Assembly (NCBI RefSeq): GCF_011305535.1
Contig: NZ_CP049905.1
Span: forward strand, 2,821,501-2,885,500
Length of the DNA stretch: 64,000 bases
Direction of reading: 5' to 3'
Source of the DNA: Diaphorobacter sp. HDW4B
Lineage (GTDB): Bacteria; Pseudomonadota; Gammaproteobacteria; Burkholderiales; Burkholderiaceae_C
Part shown: positions 28,946 through 38,253 of the stretch, piece after piece
Position numbering within the stretch: position 1 is the stretch's first letter
Layout: each line of letters begins with the position of its first letter
Notes under the pieces: generated by a model
The model's input: only the letters and a program-made list of their open reading frames with translations
What the model was told of the DNA's origin: nothing
Databases searched by the model: none
Program-made: the position numbers and the translations under genes

Positions 28946-28979
28946 CTGTTTTTAATTACAGTCCTGTGTGCTTGAACAG
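28946..28979 (-). promoter_or_regulatory. Two tandem LexA (SOS) boxes of recA
   Basis: Two exact CTGT-N8-ACAG operators lie 18 bp apart: CTGTTTTTAATTACAG (28946-28961) and CTGTGTGCTTGAACAG (28964-28979). They start about 30 bp before the recA ATG and sit immediately downstream of the predicted -10. This is the classical LexA recognition pattern, so recA should be SOS-controlled. Most recA genes have one box. Confidence 0.85.
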
Positions 28980-28980
28980 T

Positions 28981-29008
28981 AGTTTATGTGGGGATACTTT
29001 TCTGTCAA
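28981..29008 (-). promoter_or_regulatory. recA sigma70-type promoter
   Basis: Read on the minus strand, TTGACA (29008-29003) is separated by 16 bp from TAAACT (28986-28981). Transcription would start within the upstream LexA box, so bound LexA would block initiation. Confidence 0.7.
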
Positions 29009-29072
29009 AGCATTTTTTGGTCAGTTTGCCTGACAATATCGCAAGACCCCCAAAAGCCACCAACCCCGCCCC

Positions 29073-29567
29073 ATGACCGAATTGCTGCACCCCGTCACGC
29101 CGCCTTCCGATGCCTGGCGCGAAACCCACCTGGGCCGCCTGCTCGGCCACGCCATGCGCCGTTTCGACGAGCGCGTCTACCAGCTCATGGCGCACGACGT
29201 GGAGGTGCCGCTGGCGCTGTCCAACCTCGCCGCGCGAGAGCAGGTGAGCGCCGCGCACATCCACATCACGCGCCACCTCTCGCTCACAGGCGATCGGCTG
29301 ACCGACCTGGCGCAATCGGCGGGCATGACCAAGCAGGCCATGGCCAGCCTGGTCGATCAATGCGAGGCGTGGGGGCTGGTCACCAAGACGCCCGATCCGC
29401 ACGACGCCCGCGCGCGCATCGTGCGATTCACCGAGACCGGGCTGGCTTGGCTCAAGGCCTTCGAGACGGCGGTGGCGCAGGCCGAAGCAGAGTTCCGCGA
29501 AGCCGTGGGGGACGACATCGCGACGGTGGTGGCGTTGGGTTTGGAGGCCTACGCGGGCGCGGATTGA
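29073..29567 (+). CDS. MarR family transcriptional regulator
   Basis: A 164-residue winged-helix regulator. The recognition region is LTDLAQSAGMTKQAMASLVDQCEAWGLV (about residues 77-104), with wing DPHDARARIVRFTETG (about 109-124). It is divergent from recA and converges with the FAD oxidoreductase gene, so the target cannot be inferred from a divergent partner. Confidence 0.88.
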   Translation: MTELLHPVTPPSDAWRETHLGRLLGHAMRRFDERVYQLMAHDVEVPLALSNLAAREQVSAAHIHITRHLSLTGDRLTDLAQSAGMTKQAMASLVDQCEAWGLVTKTPDPHDARARIVRFTETGLAWLKAFETAVAQAEAEFREAVGDDIATVVALGLEAYAGAD

Positions 29568-29589
29568 GACGGACGTTGGCGCTTCGTCT

Positions 29590-30981
29590 TCACGCCGCCT
29601 TGTCCGCCTTCCCTGCCGCATTCGCCAGCTTGCTCAGCATGCGGTCGATCATCCAGGGTTGGCGGTCTTCGTCTTCGGCGCGTTCTTTGCGGCGGATGGC
29701 GTTGCGCACAACGATGGAGCCGGCGTAGCGGAATGGCTCGGGCGGGAATTGCCCGAGCGGGCCCTGGGTGAGCGGGCTGCGGCTCCAGGCGTTGTCTTCG
29801 TCCAGGACTAGCGATGACAGCAGTTGCCCGCCCATGTAGGTGGGGCCGACGCCGTTGCCGGAATAGCCGAAGCCGTAGTAAATGTGCGGCGCGTTGTTCA
29901 ATCGACCGAAGAACGGGAAGCCGGTGACGGAGCGGTCGGAGGGACCGTTCCAGCTGGCGGTGATGGGCACGTCTTTGAGCGACGGAAAGAAGCCGTGCAG
30001 CGCGTCGGTGAGTTCGGCTTCGTAGGGCGAGCGCTCGTCGAAGATGGGCGCGATCTTGCCGCCGCGCGCGAAGGTGTTGCCACCTTTGCCGAGCATGATG
30101 CGGCCGTCCATCGAGGTGCGGTAGTAGTAGACAAAAGTGCGCGAGTCGAGCACCGAAACGCCATCGACCAGACCGGTGGCGCGCAGCAGTTCGGGACAGC
30201 GTTCGGTGATGATCATGTCGCTTGACACGATGGCGATGGTGCGCTCGAACTGCGCATAGGCGCTCGCCATCCAGGCGTTCATCGCGAGCACCACTTTCTT
30301 GGCCGTGACGCTGCCGCAGGGTGTGCGCACGATGGCGGGCTGGCCTTCGTTCAGCTCGATCATCGGACTGCGTTCGTGGATGCGGATGTCCATCTCCATC
30401 GCCACCTTGCGAAGCCCGCGCACGAGCTTGCCGGGATGCACGGTGGCGGCCTCCGGCGAGAACACGCCTGCGAGATTTTTGGCGGAGCCGGAGCGGCGTG
30501 CGACCTCTTCGGGCGGCAGTTCGCGATACGAGTTGATGCCGCGTTCTTCGAGTGCCGCGATCACCGGATCGAGTGTGCCGATCTGGGCTTTGGAGGTGGA
30601 GGTGAACAGCGTGCCATCGCGGCGGAATTCGGCATCGATGCGATGCTCGCGCACAAAACGCTCGATGTGGTTCACCGTGTCTTCCGACGCGCGCACCAGC
30701 CGCACGGCTTCGTCTTCGCCGAACAGCCGTTTGAGCGTGAAGAACTTGGTGGACCAGGTAAGCAGACAGCCGCCGTTGCGACCGCTCGCGCCCGCGCCGC
30801 AGAGATCGCTTTCGATGATGACGATGTCGAGCTGCGGATTTTTCTGCTTGCTTTGAATGGCGGTCCACAACCCGGTGAAGCCGCCGCCGACGATGCACAC
30901 ATCGGCTGTGGTGTCGCCTTGCAGTGCCGGGGCGAGCGCCCCATCATGAAACAAGGCTTGCTCGATCCAGAAAGGGCGCAT
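29590..30981 (-). CDS. Aminophosphonate FAD-dependent oxidoreductase
   Basis: A 463-residue D-amino-acid-oxidase-fold flavoenzyme. The FAD motif is VCIVGGGFTGLWTAI (about residues 28-42), followed by ESDLCGAGASGRNGG and, near the C-terminus, YYGFGYSGNGVGPTYMGGQ. Its sequence and neighbours match the putative aminophosphonate oxidoreductase family of phosphonate operons (TIGR03329). Members are thought to oxidise 2-aminoethylphosphonate or N-methylated forms to phosphonoacetaldehyde, which would feed the dehydrogenase at 32-33.7 kb. The ATG lies 6 bp after the stop of the HD gene and its GGAG lies inside that gene's end, so the pair is coupled. Confidence 0.85.
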   Translation of the reverse strand: MRPFWIEQALFHDGALAPALQGDTTADVCIVGGGFTGLWTAIQSKQKNPQLDIVIIESDLCGAGASGRNGGCLLTWSTKFFTLKRLFGEDEAVRLVRASEDTVNHIERFVREHRIDAEFRRDGTLFTSTSKAQIGTLDPVIAALEERGINSYRELPPEEVARRSGSAKNLAGVFSPEAATVHPGKLVRGLRKVAMEMDIRIHERSPMIELNEGQPAIVRTPCGSVTAKKVVLAMNAWMASAYAQFERTIAIVSSDMIITERCPELLRATGLVDGVSVLDSRTFVYYYRTSMDGRIMLGKGGNTFARGGKIAPIFDERSPYEAELTDALHGFFPSLKDVPITASWNGPSDRSVTGFPFFGRLNNAPHIYYGFGYSGNGVGPTYMGGQLLSSLVLDEDNAWSRSPLTQGPLGQFPPEPFRYAGSIVVRNAIRRKERAEDEDRQPWMIDRMLSKLANAAGKADKAA

Positions 30982-30987
30982 GGTGGA

Positions 30988-31620
30988 TTACTCCGTGGCT
31001 GTTGTTGCTGTTGTTGCTGTTGTCGCTGTTGTCGCTGTTGTCGCTGTGGTTTCGGCTCGGTGCAGTTGATGCATCAGGGCCGCTTTTTCCATGTGGCGCG
31101 TGAAGTGCGCGAGGTCGGGCGTAACGCCATCACCATCCTTGGCGAGATCGTCCCAGCGGCGCAGCTCCACCGCATCCAGTGCGAAGGGCTGTGCGGCGAA
31201 AGCGTTGGCTTGCTCTTCGGTGAACACGCCACCTTGCAGTTGCAGGCTTCGGGCTGAATCGGCCGAGAGCGATTCGAGGTAGCCCTTTTCTTTTCTGCAC
31301 AAGTAGCGCTTGGCGTCCACGTGCATTCTTATTGGCGCGAGGGTAGCTTCGCTGAACAGCGGGCGCAGGAAGGGGATGCAAAGGTATTGGTGGAGATCGT
31401 CCACACCTTCTGTCGTTGGCGAGCCCCTCATGTCGTGCAGCAGGTGGCCTAGATCGTGCAGCAGGGCTGCTGAGATGAGGGCGCTGTCTGCGCCTTGCTG
31501 CTCTGCGAGGTGGGCGGATTGGAGGGCGTGTTGTAGCTGCGTTACGGGCTCGCCGTCGTATTGGGCGTGGCCCTTGGATTCCAGTATTTTTACGATGTCC
31601 GGGATGGTCATCAGGCTCAC
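30988..31620 (-). CDS. PhnZ-like HD-domain oxygenase of phosphonate operons
   Basis: A 210-residue HD-domain protein of the phosphonate-operon group (TIGR03276). Characterised relatives such as PhnZ are mixed-valence di-iron oxygenases that cleave the C-P bond of (R)-1-hydroxy-2-aminoethylphosphonate. Candidate metal and substrate residues are Y21 and E24 (AQYDGEPV), H31, H55-D56 and H59 (LLHDLGHLL) and H77, spaced as I recall for PhnZ (Y24, E27, H34, H58-D59, H62, H80). The start is GTG at 31620 behind AAGGAG. The C-terminus ends in a Thr/Ala tract encoded by a 9-bp tandem repeat. No partner 2-oxoglutarate hydroxylase (PhnY*) is visible in the window. Confidence 0.82.
   Translation of the reverse strand: MSLMTIPDIVKILESKGHAQYDGEPVTQLQHALQSAHLAEQQGADSALISAALLHDLGHLLHDMRGSPTTEGVDDLHQYLCIPFLRPLFSEATLAPIRMHVDAKRYLCRKEKGYLESLSADSARSLQLQGGVFTEEQANAFAAQPFALDAVELRRWDDLAKDGDGVTPDLAHFTRHMEKAALMHQLHRAETTATTATTATTATTATTATE
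31000..31044. repeat. 9-bp tandem repeat in the HD gene 3' end
   Basis: Five units of TGTTGTYGC in a row; units 1-2 have T and units 3-5 have C at position 7. They encode the repeated Ala-Thr-Thr tail of the HD protein. Unit-number changes would keep the reading frame. Confidence 0.9.
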
Positions 31621-31663
31621 TTTTTTCTCCTTCTCTTTTTGGCGTTTGCTACGAGGTTTTCTT

Positions 31664-32142
31664 ACGGAAGCCGGGACTGCCCCCGGCAGGGCAGTAACTT
31701 TTTGCTTGCGCGCAAAAAGTCACCAAAAACGCGCTTTCAATACCTGCGGCAAAACTCACTGCGCGCCGAAAGCGCTCCGTTCAAACAGCTTGCCGCAAGC
31801 TAGATTTTTCAGAAGAGGATGTCACGGCACATTGCTTCGCTCGTGCCGCCCATCTCGCGACGTCGCGAGATGTTTGTGCGCAAGCGCTGTGAAGAATTTG
31901 GTACTTGTGTACAAACCCATATTTTTCGTCGCGATGCTGGTGCTTCCGCTGCTGCACCGCAGAGTGCAGCAGCGCCCTCCCCAGCTTTTGGTCTGACTCA
32001 CGATAGTTGCCCGAACGGAGCGCCTTCGGCGCAAAGTGAGTTCTATCGTGTGACCCCGAATTCAAGCGCGCTTTTGGTGACTTTTCGCGCGCCAGCGAAA
32101 AGTTACTCGCCCGCCGGGGCGAGACCCGGCACCCACCCTCAA
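31664..32142. repeat. Family A structured palindromic element, copy A3 (complete, core reversed)
   Basis: This copy lies in the 606-bp gap between the HD gene (start 31620) and the dehydrogenase gene (stop 32227), both on the minus strand, so it splits the phn catabolic genes. The arms are about 31664-31801 and 31992-32142. The left arm is of the ACTGCCC/GGGCAGT subtype, closed by TGCGGCAA/TTGCCGCA (31745-31752 with 31790-31797). The right arm is CTCGCCC/GGGCGAG, closed by CACGATAG/CTATCGTG (31999-32006 with 32043-32050). The core reads in the opposite direction to A1 and A2: the CATCTCGCG hairpin comes first and the GCTGCTGCAC hairpin last. Confidence 0.83.
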
Positions 32143-32176
32143 AACAAGAGCAGAAGGTGAAAAGGAAGATGGACGT

Positions 32177-32219
32177 CCCCCTCACCCCCGCCCTCTCCCG
32201 CAAGCAGGCGAGGGAGCAA
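32177..32219. repeat. Family D repeat, half copy
   Basis: A CCCCTCACCCCCGCCCTCTC stretch leads into a small stem and GGCGAGGGAGCAAG. It matches one half of the larger element at 61255-61370. It lies 8 bp beyond the stop of the dehydrogenase gene and may act as its 3' hairpin. Confidence 0.6.
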
Positions 32220-32226
32220 GCCCTCC

Positions 32227-33678
32227 TCACCAAGGTAACGAATAAGTCTTCGTATTCGTGAAGCTCTTCATGGCCTCAAGCACCCCTTCCTTGTACCCCA
32301 GTCCGGAATCCTTGATCCCCCCGAACGGAGTCAGCTCAAGTCGATAACCAGGCACTTCACGCACATTCACACTTCCCACATTCAACTCGCTGATGAAGCG
32401 AGTGATGTAGTCCATGCGATTCGTGCAGATCGACGAAGACAGCCCGAACGCCGTACCGTTCGACAGTTGGATCGCTTCTTCGATCGTCTTGAAGCGGATC
32501 ACCGGCGAGACCGGGCCGAAGGTTTCTTCCTTGGCCACGCGCATGTCGAGCGTGACGTTGTCGAGCACCGTGGGCGAGTACAGCGCGCCCTTGCGGATGT
32601 GGCCGCATTTGAGCGTGGCGCCTGCTGCAATCGCTTCGTTCACTACCGTTTCAAAGTAGATCGCGGCTTCTTCGTCGATGACGGTGCCCATGTCCATGTT
32701 CGGGTCCATGGGGTCGCCGTATTTCAGGGCCTTGGTCTTTTCGACCAGCAGTTCGACAAAGCGATCCGCCACCGATTCGTGCACCAGCATGCGCTTGATC
32801 GCGGTGCAGCGTTGGCCGCTGTTCTTGTAGCTGCCGCTGGCTGCCAGCGTGGCGGCTTCTTCGACGTCGGCGTCTTCCATCACGATGATGGGGTCGTTGC
32901 CGCCCAGCTCCAGAATCTGGCGCTTGTAGACCGCTTTGCCTGCGATGTATTTGCCGATGGGTACGCCGCCGGTGAAGGTCACCAGATCGACGTCGTCGCT
33001 TGTCAGCATTTCGTCGCAGATTTCGCGTGGATCGCCGGAGATCACGCTCAGCATTTCTGGTGGCAGTCCGGCTTCATAAAGAATGTCGGCCAGCACGTAG
33101 GCGGTGAAGGGCGTTTTTTCGCTGGGCTTCAGAACCGTGCGGTTGTTCGTCGCAATCGCTGGAGCGATCTTGTGGATCACCTGGTTGAGCGGATGGTTGA
33201 ACGGCGTGATCGCAGTGATCGCACCTTGCAGCGGCTCGCGCATGGTGTAGACCTTGCGGCTCTTGCCGTGGTGCGTGAGGTCGCAGGAGAAGACCTGGCC
33301 GTCATCGACCAGTGCCTGGTTGGCGGCGAACAGCAGCACGTCGGAGGCGCGGCCCACTTCGTAGAGTGAGTCCTTGCGGCACAGGCCCGATTCGAGCGTG
33401 ATGAGCTTGGAGATTTCATCCAAACGCGTGGCAATGATTTCGCCCGCGCGCATCAGGATCTTGTAGCGCTCGTAACGCGTGAGCTTGGACTTGTAGCCGC
33501 GTGCGATTTTGTAGGCGCGGCGCACATCTTCGAGCGTGGCCTTGCCGACGGAGCCGATCACTTCGCCGGTGTAGGGATAGGTGACGTCGATGCGCTCCTT
33601 GGTCTCCACACGCTCGCCTGCGATGCGCAGGGTTTCGTGGCGGAGCTCGGGGGCTTTGTGCAGGGCGGATACGGTCAT
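32227..33678 (-). CDS. phnY: Phosphonoacetaldehyde dehydrogenase
   Basis: An NAD(P)-dependent aldehyde dehydrogenase of 483 residues that oxidises phosphonoacetaldehyde to phosphonoacetate. The catalytic cysteine is C291 in NSGQRCTAIKRM, the position reported for Sinorhizobium PhnY, and the general base lies in ILELGGNDP. The cofactor region is ITPFNHPLNQ, and VTFTGGVPIGKYIA follows. Assignment to this aldehyde rather than another rests on similarity to the PhnAcAld_DH family and on phnA directly upstream. The ATG at 33678 has GGAGA 8 nt before it; the longer frame has none. Do not confuse it with the unrelated hydroxylase also called PhnY. Confidence 0.92.
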   Translation of the reverse strand: MTVSALHKAPELRHETLRIAGERVETKERIDVTYPYTGEVIGSVGKATLEDVRRAYKIARGYKSKLTRYERYKILMRAGEIIATRLDEISKLITLESGLCRKDSLYEVGRASDVLLFAANQALVDDGQVFSCDLTHHGKSRKVYTMREPLQGAITAITPFNHPLNQVIHKIAPAIATNNRTVLKPSEKTPFTAYVLADILYEAGLPPEMLSVISGDPREICDEMLTSDDVDLVTFTGGVPIGKYIAGKAVYKRQILELGGNDPIIVMEDADVEEAATLAASGSYKNSGQRCTAIKRMLVHESVADRFVELLVEKTKALKYGDPMDPNMDMGTVIDEEAAIYFETVVNEAIAAGATLKCGHIRKGALYSPTVLDNVTLDMRVAKEETFGPVSPVIRFKTIEEAIQLSNGTAFGLSSSICTNRMDYITRFISELNVGSVNVREVPGYRLELTPFGGIKDSGLGYKEGVLEAMKSFTNTKTYSLPW

Positions 33679-33727
33679 GGGAAGGTCTCCTTCTTTTTTG
33701 TGAATCACTTGTCAGTCAATGCATGGC

Positions 33728-35729
<2,002 letters not shown>

Positions 35730-35747
35730 TGTTCGATCCAAAATGCA

Positions 35748-35773
35748 AACTGTCAACAGTTTTCTATTGACAG
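35748..35773. promoter_or_regulatory. Candidate PhnR operator in the phn divergent region
   Basis: Two overlapping perfect palindromes: AACTGT-CA-ACAGTT (35748-35761) and CTGTCAA-N10-TTGACAG (35750-35773). The second places a TTGACA hexamer on each strand, so the symmetry could come partly from back-to-back -35 boxes. The position between phnR and phnS makes it the best operator candidate. Confidence 0.6.
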
Positions 35774-35795
35774 TAGGCAATATGAGTTTTACATT
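35767..35795 (+). promoter_or_regulatory. Promoter of the 2-AEP importer operon
   Basis: TTGACA (35767-35772), a 17-bp spacer and TACATT (35790-35795), a good sigma70-type match. It overlaps the palindrome, so a repressor bound there would block it. The phnS start codon is 158 bp downstream. Confidence 0.65.
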
Positions 35796-35952
35796 GACCA
35801 CACCGACGCACAAAAGCAGAGACAACCGCGCCGGATATCCGCAAATCAAACCGAGGATGTGAGCACCAAGCCGACCGACCCGACGGATCACACAAGAGAG
35901 ACAACGGGTTCAAGGGCGGGTGCCAGCGCCTCCATATAAAAGGAGACAAGCG

Positions 35953-37005
35953 ATGAAAAGAGTAGTGGGAGTACGTCACACCCTGATGACGACCTTGCTT
36001 GCGGCCGTGGTTGGTGTGACCGTTCTGGCGGGCAGCGCGGCGGCGCAGCAGAAAACGCCGCTCTTGGTCTACACCGCGCTGGAGACCGACGCGATGCGGC
36101 TGTACAAGACCGGCTTCGAGAAGGCCAATCCCGACATCGAGATCAAATGGGTGCGCGACTCCACCGGCATCATCACCGCCAAGCTGCTGGCCGAAAAAGC
36201 CAATCCGCAGGCCGACGTGGTGGCGGGTGTGGCGGCCAGCTCGCTTGCGCTGCTCGATCAGGAAGGCATGCTGCAGGGCTACGAGCCCAAGGGCTTCGAT
36301 CAGCTCTCGCCCGGGTATTCCGACACGCAGCGCCCGCCCAAATGGGTGGGCATGGACGTGTGGGCGGCCACGGTCTGCTTCAACACAGTGGAGGCGAAAA
36401 AGCGCAATCTGCCCAAGCCCGAAAGCTGGAAGGATCTGGCCAAGCCGGTCTACAAGGGCATGATCACCATGCCGCATCCGGCATCGAGCGGCACGGGTTA
36501 TCTGGATGTGTCCTCGTGGATCCAGATGTGGGGTGAGCAGGAAGCCTGGAAATACATGGACGCGCTGCACGAGAACATCGCGCAGTACGTGCATTCGGGC
36601 TCCAAACCCTGCAAGCAGGCCGGTTCGGGCGAATTCCCCATCGGCATCTCGTTCGAGTTCCGTGCGCATCAGGTCAAGAAGTCCGGCGCGCCCGTCGATC
36701 TGATCTTCCCCAAGGAAGGCCTCGGCTGGGACATCGAAGGCACGTCCATCATGAAGACCACCAAGAAGCCCGAAGCCGCCAAGCGACTGGCCGACTGGAT
36801 GGCGAGCAAGGAAGCCAACGTGGTCAGCTCCAACTGGTGGGCCGTGGTGGCCATGCCGGGTGTGGCCTCCAAGCTCGAAGGCATTCCCGAGAACTACGAA
36901 AAGCTGCTCGCCAAGAACGACCTCAACTGGGCTGCCAAGAACCGCGAACGCATTCTGGCCGAGTGGAGCAAGCGCTACGAAGGCAAGGCTGAAGGCAAGC
37001 CCTGA
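35953..37005 (+). CDS. phnS: 2-aminoethylphosphonate ABC transporter, binding protein
   Basis: A 350-residue periplasmic binding protein. The signal peptide (HTLMTTLLAAVVGVTVLAGSAAAQQ) ends near residue 31. The mature part is a Fe3+/polyamine-type fold (LLVYTALETDAMRLYKTGFEKA, VRDSTGIITAKLLAEKANPQADV). The match to the putative 2-AEP binding protein family and position beside phnT, the permease and phnW support the ligand. The ATG at 35953 has AAGGAGA 6 nt upstream; the earlier start at 35920 would spoil the signal peptide. Confidence 0.9.
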   Translation: MKRVVGVRHTLMTTLLAAVVGVTVLAGSAAAQQKTPLLVYTALETDAMRLYKTGFEKANPDIEIKWVRDSTGIITAKLLAEKANPQADVVAGVAASSLALLDQEGMLQGYEPKGFDQLSPGYSDTQRPPKWVGMDVWAATVCFNTVEAKKRNLPKPESWKDLAKPVYKGMITMPHPASSGTGYLDVSSWIQMWGEQEAWKYMDALHENIAQYVHSGSKPCKQAGSGEFPIGISFEFRAHQVKKSGAPVDLIFPKEGLGWDIEGTSIMKTTKKPEAAKRLADWMASKEANVVSSNWWAVVAMPGVASKLEGIPENYEKLLAKNDLNWAAKNRERILAEWSKRYEGKAEGKP

Positions 37006-37009
37006 TCTT

Positions 37010-37049
37010 GCGGACCATGCGGTGGCGGTCGAGCCGCCGCATGGTCCGC
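37010..37049 (+). promoter_or_regulatory. Strong intercistronic hairpin after phnS
   Basis: GCGGACCATGCGG (37010-37022) pairs perfectly with CCGCATGGTCCGC (37037-37049), a 13-bp stem with a 14-nt loop that begins 4 bp after the phnS stop. No T-run follows. Such hairpins behind binding-protein genes often stabilise the upstream mRNA and lower expression of the downstream transporter genes; that role is inferred. Confidence 0.75.
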
Positions 37050-37110
37050 CCAATCGCCATTCGTGCACTCCTCTTGCATCTCTCTTTCATCTGTTGGGTG
37101 AGGTCGGACC

Positions 37111-38253
37111 ATGGACATGACAACTACAAAGCACATCGCCGATGAGCTGAGCGTGAAGCCCGCGCTCGAGATCAACGGCCTCTACAAGAACTTCGAGACA
37201 TTCAGCGCGCTTCGCAACATCCACCTGAGCGTGCGCCCCGGCGAGATGCTGTGCTTTCTCGGCCCCTCGGGCTGCGGCAAAACCACGCTGCTGCGCATCA
37301 TCGCGGGGCTGGAGACGCAAAGCGAAGGCCAGATCCTGCAGAACGGGCGCGACATTTCCTGGCTGCCCGCCGACAAGCGCGACTACGGCATCGTGTTCCA
37401 GTCCTATGCGCTGTTTCCCAATCTGACGATTGCCGAGAACGTGGCTTACGGCCTGGTGAACAGCAAGATGCGCAAACCGCAAATCCAGCAGCGTGTCGCA
37501 GAACTACTCAAACTGGTGGGATTGCCGACCTCGGGCGCGAAGTATCCGAGCCAACTTTCGGGCGGCCAGCAGCAGCGCGTGGCGCTGGCAAGAGCGCTCG
37601 CCACCAACCCCGGATTGCTGCTGCTCGACGAGCCGCTTTCGGCGCTCGATGCGCTGGAGCGCATTCGTCTGCGCACCGAAATCCGCCGCCTGCAAAAGCA
37701 GGTGGGCATCACCACCATCATGGTCACGCATGATCAGGAGGAAGCGCTGTCGATGGCCGATCGCATCGTGGTGATGAACCACGGCGTGATCGAGCAGGTC
37801 GGCACGCCGCTCGACATCTACGAACGACCCGCGTCGCCGTTCGTCGCCGATTTTGTCGGCAAGGTGAATGTGCTCAAGGGGCATGCGCTCGGTGGCAACC
37901 GCTTTCGCGTGGGCGACATCGAACTGCAGTGCGACACCTGCACCGAAAACTTCGCTTCGGGACAGATGGTCAACCTGTACCTGCGCCCCGAAGACCGCGT
38001 GGCCGAGCGGCTCGATCACGACACGCCGTATCGCCTGAACGCGCTGATCACCAAGGTGGAATTTCTGGGTGGCCTGTGCATTGCCGAAGTGACGTCGGAA
38101 GCACTGCATGGACAGAACCTTGGCCTGCACTTCACGCTCAACCAGTTGCATGACCTGAACATCCGCGAAGGCAACCGCATCGACATCGCCCTGCGCGCGC
38201 ACCGCATCCGCGTGTTCGCGCCCAAGTCCGCAACAGCAGAGGTGGCCGCATGA
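37111..38253 (+). CDS. phnT: 2-aminoethylphosphonate ABC transporter, ATP-binding protein
   Basis: A 380-residue ATPase powering uptake. Walker A is GPSGCGKTT (about residues 51-59), the Q-loop is near GIVFQSYALFPNLT, the signature is LSGGQQQRVALARAL, Walker B is LLLLDEPLSALD and the H-loop is TIMVTHDQEEA. A C-terminal TOBE-like domain (NLYLRPEDRVAER) is present. The stop overlaps the permease ATG (ATGA), so they are coupled. Confidence 0.93.
   Translation: MDMTTTKHIADELSVKPALEINGLYKNFETFSALRNIHLSVRPGEMLCFLGPSGCGKTTLLRIIAGLETQSEGQILQNGRDISWLPADKRDYGIVFQSYALFPNLTIAENVAYGLVNSKMRKPQIQQRVAELLKLVGLPTSGAKYPSQLSGGQQQRVALARALATNPGLLLLDEPLSALDALERIRLRTEIRRLQKQVGITTIMVTHDQEEALSMADRIVVMNHGVIEQVGTPLDIYERPASPFVADFVGKVNVLKGHALGGNRFRVGDIELQCDTCTENFASGQMVNLYLRPEDRVAERLDHDTPYRLNALITKVEFLGGLCIAEVTSEALHGQNLGLHFTLNQLHDLNIREGNRIDIALRAHRIRVFAPKSATAEVAA

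Noticed and set aside
30990-31050. Short tandem repeat as a CRISPR array
   Set aside because: Units are 9 bp without spacers and lie within a coding sequence.
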